NCBI GenBank assembly: GCA_902488725.1
Contig: CABTXO010000063.1
Span: 1 to 8,123, forward strand
Reading direction: 5' to 3'
DNA from: an uncultured Bacteroidales bacterium
GTDB lineage: Bacteria; Bacteroidota; Bacteroidia; Bacteroidales; UBA932
DNA length: 8,123 bases
Shown: positions 6,830 through 8,123 of the stretch, piece by piece
Numbering within the stretch: position 1 is the first letter of the stretch
Layout of the letters: every line of letters starts with the position of its first letter
Position numbers and translations under genes: made by a program
The notes under the pieces: model-generated
Told to the model about the DNA's origin: nothing
The model's database searches: none
The model's input: the letters and a program-made list of their open reading frames with translations, nothing else

Positions 6830-8123
6830 AACCGGAATCCGATCGTGGCGGTGATGTCCATCCGGCTCCGCTTGTTGAGAATGAGCGGGGTCGCGATGTT
6901 GTCCGCCTCGGGATAGGCGTACGGCGAGACATATTCATCGCTCATCGCCCGGAAGCGGGCGGCCAGGTCGGCGAAGAACGAGCCCGCGGAGGAGTAGCCC
7001 AGACCTACGGAGAAGAGGTTCAACTTGTCATCCGGATTCTCTTTCCGGGTTTTGTCGGGGGTGATGGACAGGCTGTAGCCCGCACGGACGGCCATTTCGG
7101 GAATCGGCTTGAATTCCGCTCCGATCCGGACCTGGTGGGCAATGCCCATGAACTTGGCGATGTCGTCGTTGACCGCGCTGAAGGTGCTGTTGTCGCGGTC
7201 TTTTGCGCGGAAGCGCATTGCGGCATAGTCCGTCATTTCGTAGTCGACGCTGACCAGCCCCATGCCCATGAAGGTGTAGGCCAGACCGGCGTTCACCCGG
7301 TAGGGGGCGCGGAAGTCATAGTCGAAATTCCCTTCCGGCGTGGTCGCCTCGCCGTCTTTCGCCTTGTCCCCGTTGTAGTGGATGTCCACCGCATTCTTCC
7401 AGATCTCGCTGATGTGCAGGCCGGAAGGAGTCTGGATGGCGGCACCGATCCGCAGTCCTGCGACGGGTTTCGCGAGGAAGCCGATCTTGCCGTAGATGCC
7501 GGTCCCGTCCGCCGCATAAGAGTAGCGGGCCCTGTAGTTGTTGAAGTTGATGGTGTACTCGTTGTTGTTCTTGTCGGTGAGTACGATCGGGAAGTCGGCA
7601 GGATCCTTTGCGAATTCCTTGAAGTACTCGTCGAAATGATAGTTGAGGCCCGTGATGCCGAGGTTCGCGCCGACGTAGAACTTGTCGTTGAAGTTGAAGC
7701 CCACGTTGAACAGGGCGTCGTACTTGCTTCCGGTGATCATTCGGCCGTAGGTCTGGTTGAGCGGTCCGCCGAGCATGATTTGATAGAGGTTGTTGCCTTG
7801 CGCATCCTTTCCGTCGGGGGTGTAGAGTTCCGTCGCGCCGATGAAGCGGCTGTAATAACCCTGGTCGTTCGGGTCGCCGAAATTGCTGATGGCACCTGCC
7901 TGGGTGTTCACGATGGCATTGAACGGGATGTTCGTGTTGTAGTAGGCATAGTCCCACTGGTCGATCTTGTTCATGTCGTTGTCGCGGAAGCCGTTCATGA
8001 TGTCGATGTCATGACCTGCCGCATTGGCGGCCCTGGCTCCCACATAGCTCGTCCGGGCGGTCAAGGCGCCCCCCCTCCTCTTTTCCGTGGAGGTGTCCGT
8101 TTCGGTCAGGACCACACCGCAGG
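6826..8123 (-). CDS. OmpP1/FadL-family outer-membrane protein (5' end outside window)
   Basis: This is an outer-membrane beta-barrel of the OmpP1/FadL/TodX type, a family of hydrophobic-compound channels; the substrate here is unknown. About 432 residues are readable and the frame is open to the window edge, so signal peptide and N-terminus lie outside. A GTG at 8115 is in frame but is unlikely to be the start, since no signal sequence follows. Barrel strands alternate with glycine and aromatic residues, for example FNVGFNFNDKFYVGANLGI, KPVAGLRIGAAIQTPSG, YRVNAGLAYTFMGMGLVSVDYEM, HQVRIGAEFKPIPEMAVRAGY. The chain ends RMDITATIGFRF, with the terminal Phe used by the outer-membrane assembly machinery. 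The region coded near 8060-8115 is less family-like and contains a run of seven G on the coding strand (8069-8075). Confidence 0.85.
   Translation of the reverse strand, partial: CGVVLTETDTSTEKRRGGALTARTSYVGARAANAAGHDIDIMNGFRDNDMNKIDQWDYAYYNTNIPFNAIVNTQAGAISNFGDPNDQGYYSRFIGATELYTPDGKDAQGNNLYQIMLGGPLNQTYGRMITGSKYDALFNVGFNFNDKFYVGANLGITGLNYHFDEYFKEFAKDPADFPIVLTDKNNNEYTINFNNYRARYSYAADGTGIYGKIGFLAKPVAGLRIGAAIQTPSGLHISEIWKNAVDIHYNGDKAKDGEATTPEGNFDYDFRAPYRVNAGLAYTFMGMGLVSVDYEMTDYAAMRFRAKDRDNSTFSAVNDDIAKFMGIAHQVRIGAEFKPIPEMAVRAGYSLSITPDKTRKENPDDKLNLFSVGLGYSSAGSFFADLAARFRAMSDEYVSPYAYPEADNIATPLILNKRSRMDITATIGFRF

Noticed and set aside
1..8123. Search for an undescribed system: mobile elements, CRISPR, defence genes, toxin-antitoxin pairs, tRNA or other RNA genes
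   Set aside because: All the sequence is accounted for by conserved housekeeping and envelope genes with short gaps. No transposase, array, integration site or RNA gene pattern was seen.

Overview
The window looks like chromosomal DNA from a fairly GC-rich member of the Bacteroidota, probably order Bacteroidales. Three things point there: promoters of the Bacteroidota type (a TAnnTTTG -7 box about 20 nt after a TTTG or TTG box), almost no Shine-Dalgarno sequences before the starts, and protein families typical of the phylum (WbqC family, OmpP1/FadL-like porin, lpxD-lpxC-lpxA order). Placement below order (a Rikenellaceae-like relative is possible) is a guess.

Left part (1-3214, minus strand): the conserved transcription/translation operon rimP-nusA-infB, read right to left. 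RimP (30S maturation) and NusA (transcription elongation, termination and antitermination) are complete. infB (initiation factor IF2) is cut by the window edge just before its GTPase domain, so only the N-terminal 472 residues are seen, including a long Glu/Pro-rich linker built from short DNA repeats.

Middle (3215-3348): a 134-bp divergent control region. It has a minus-strand promoter for rimP-nusA-infB and a plus-strand promoter for the lipid A genes. The second overlaps a short inverted repeat.

Right-middle (3349-6829, plus strand): lpxD, lpxC, lpxA and a WbqC-family gene. LpxA, LpxC and LpxD catalyse the first three steps of lipid A synthesis (acylation of UDP-GlcNAc, deacetylation, second acylation). 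lpxC also has a strong promoter of its own. LpxC is a stand-alone protein here, without the FabZ dehydratase domain fused to it in many Bacteroidota. lpxA and the WbqC-family gene overlap by one base and are probably translationally coupled.

Right end (6826-8123, minus strand): most of an outer-membrane beta-barrel of the OmpP1/FadL family, convergent with the WbqC-family gene. The two genes share the four bases CTAG, which hold the stop codon of each.

There is no RNA gene, CRISPR array, insertion sequence, prophage or other mobile element. This is an ordinary housekeeping region, and I do not see an undescribed system in it. The observations worth checking are small: the unfused LpxC, the repeat-built IF2 linker, a changed residue near the LpxA active site, the divergent promoter layout, and the 4-base convergent overlap.
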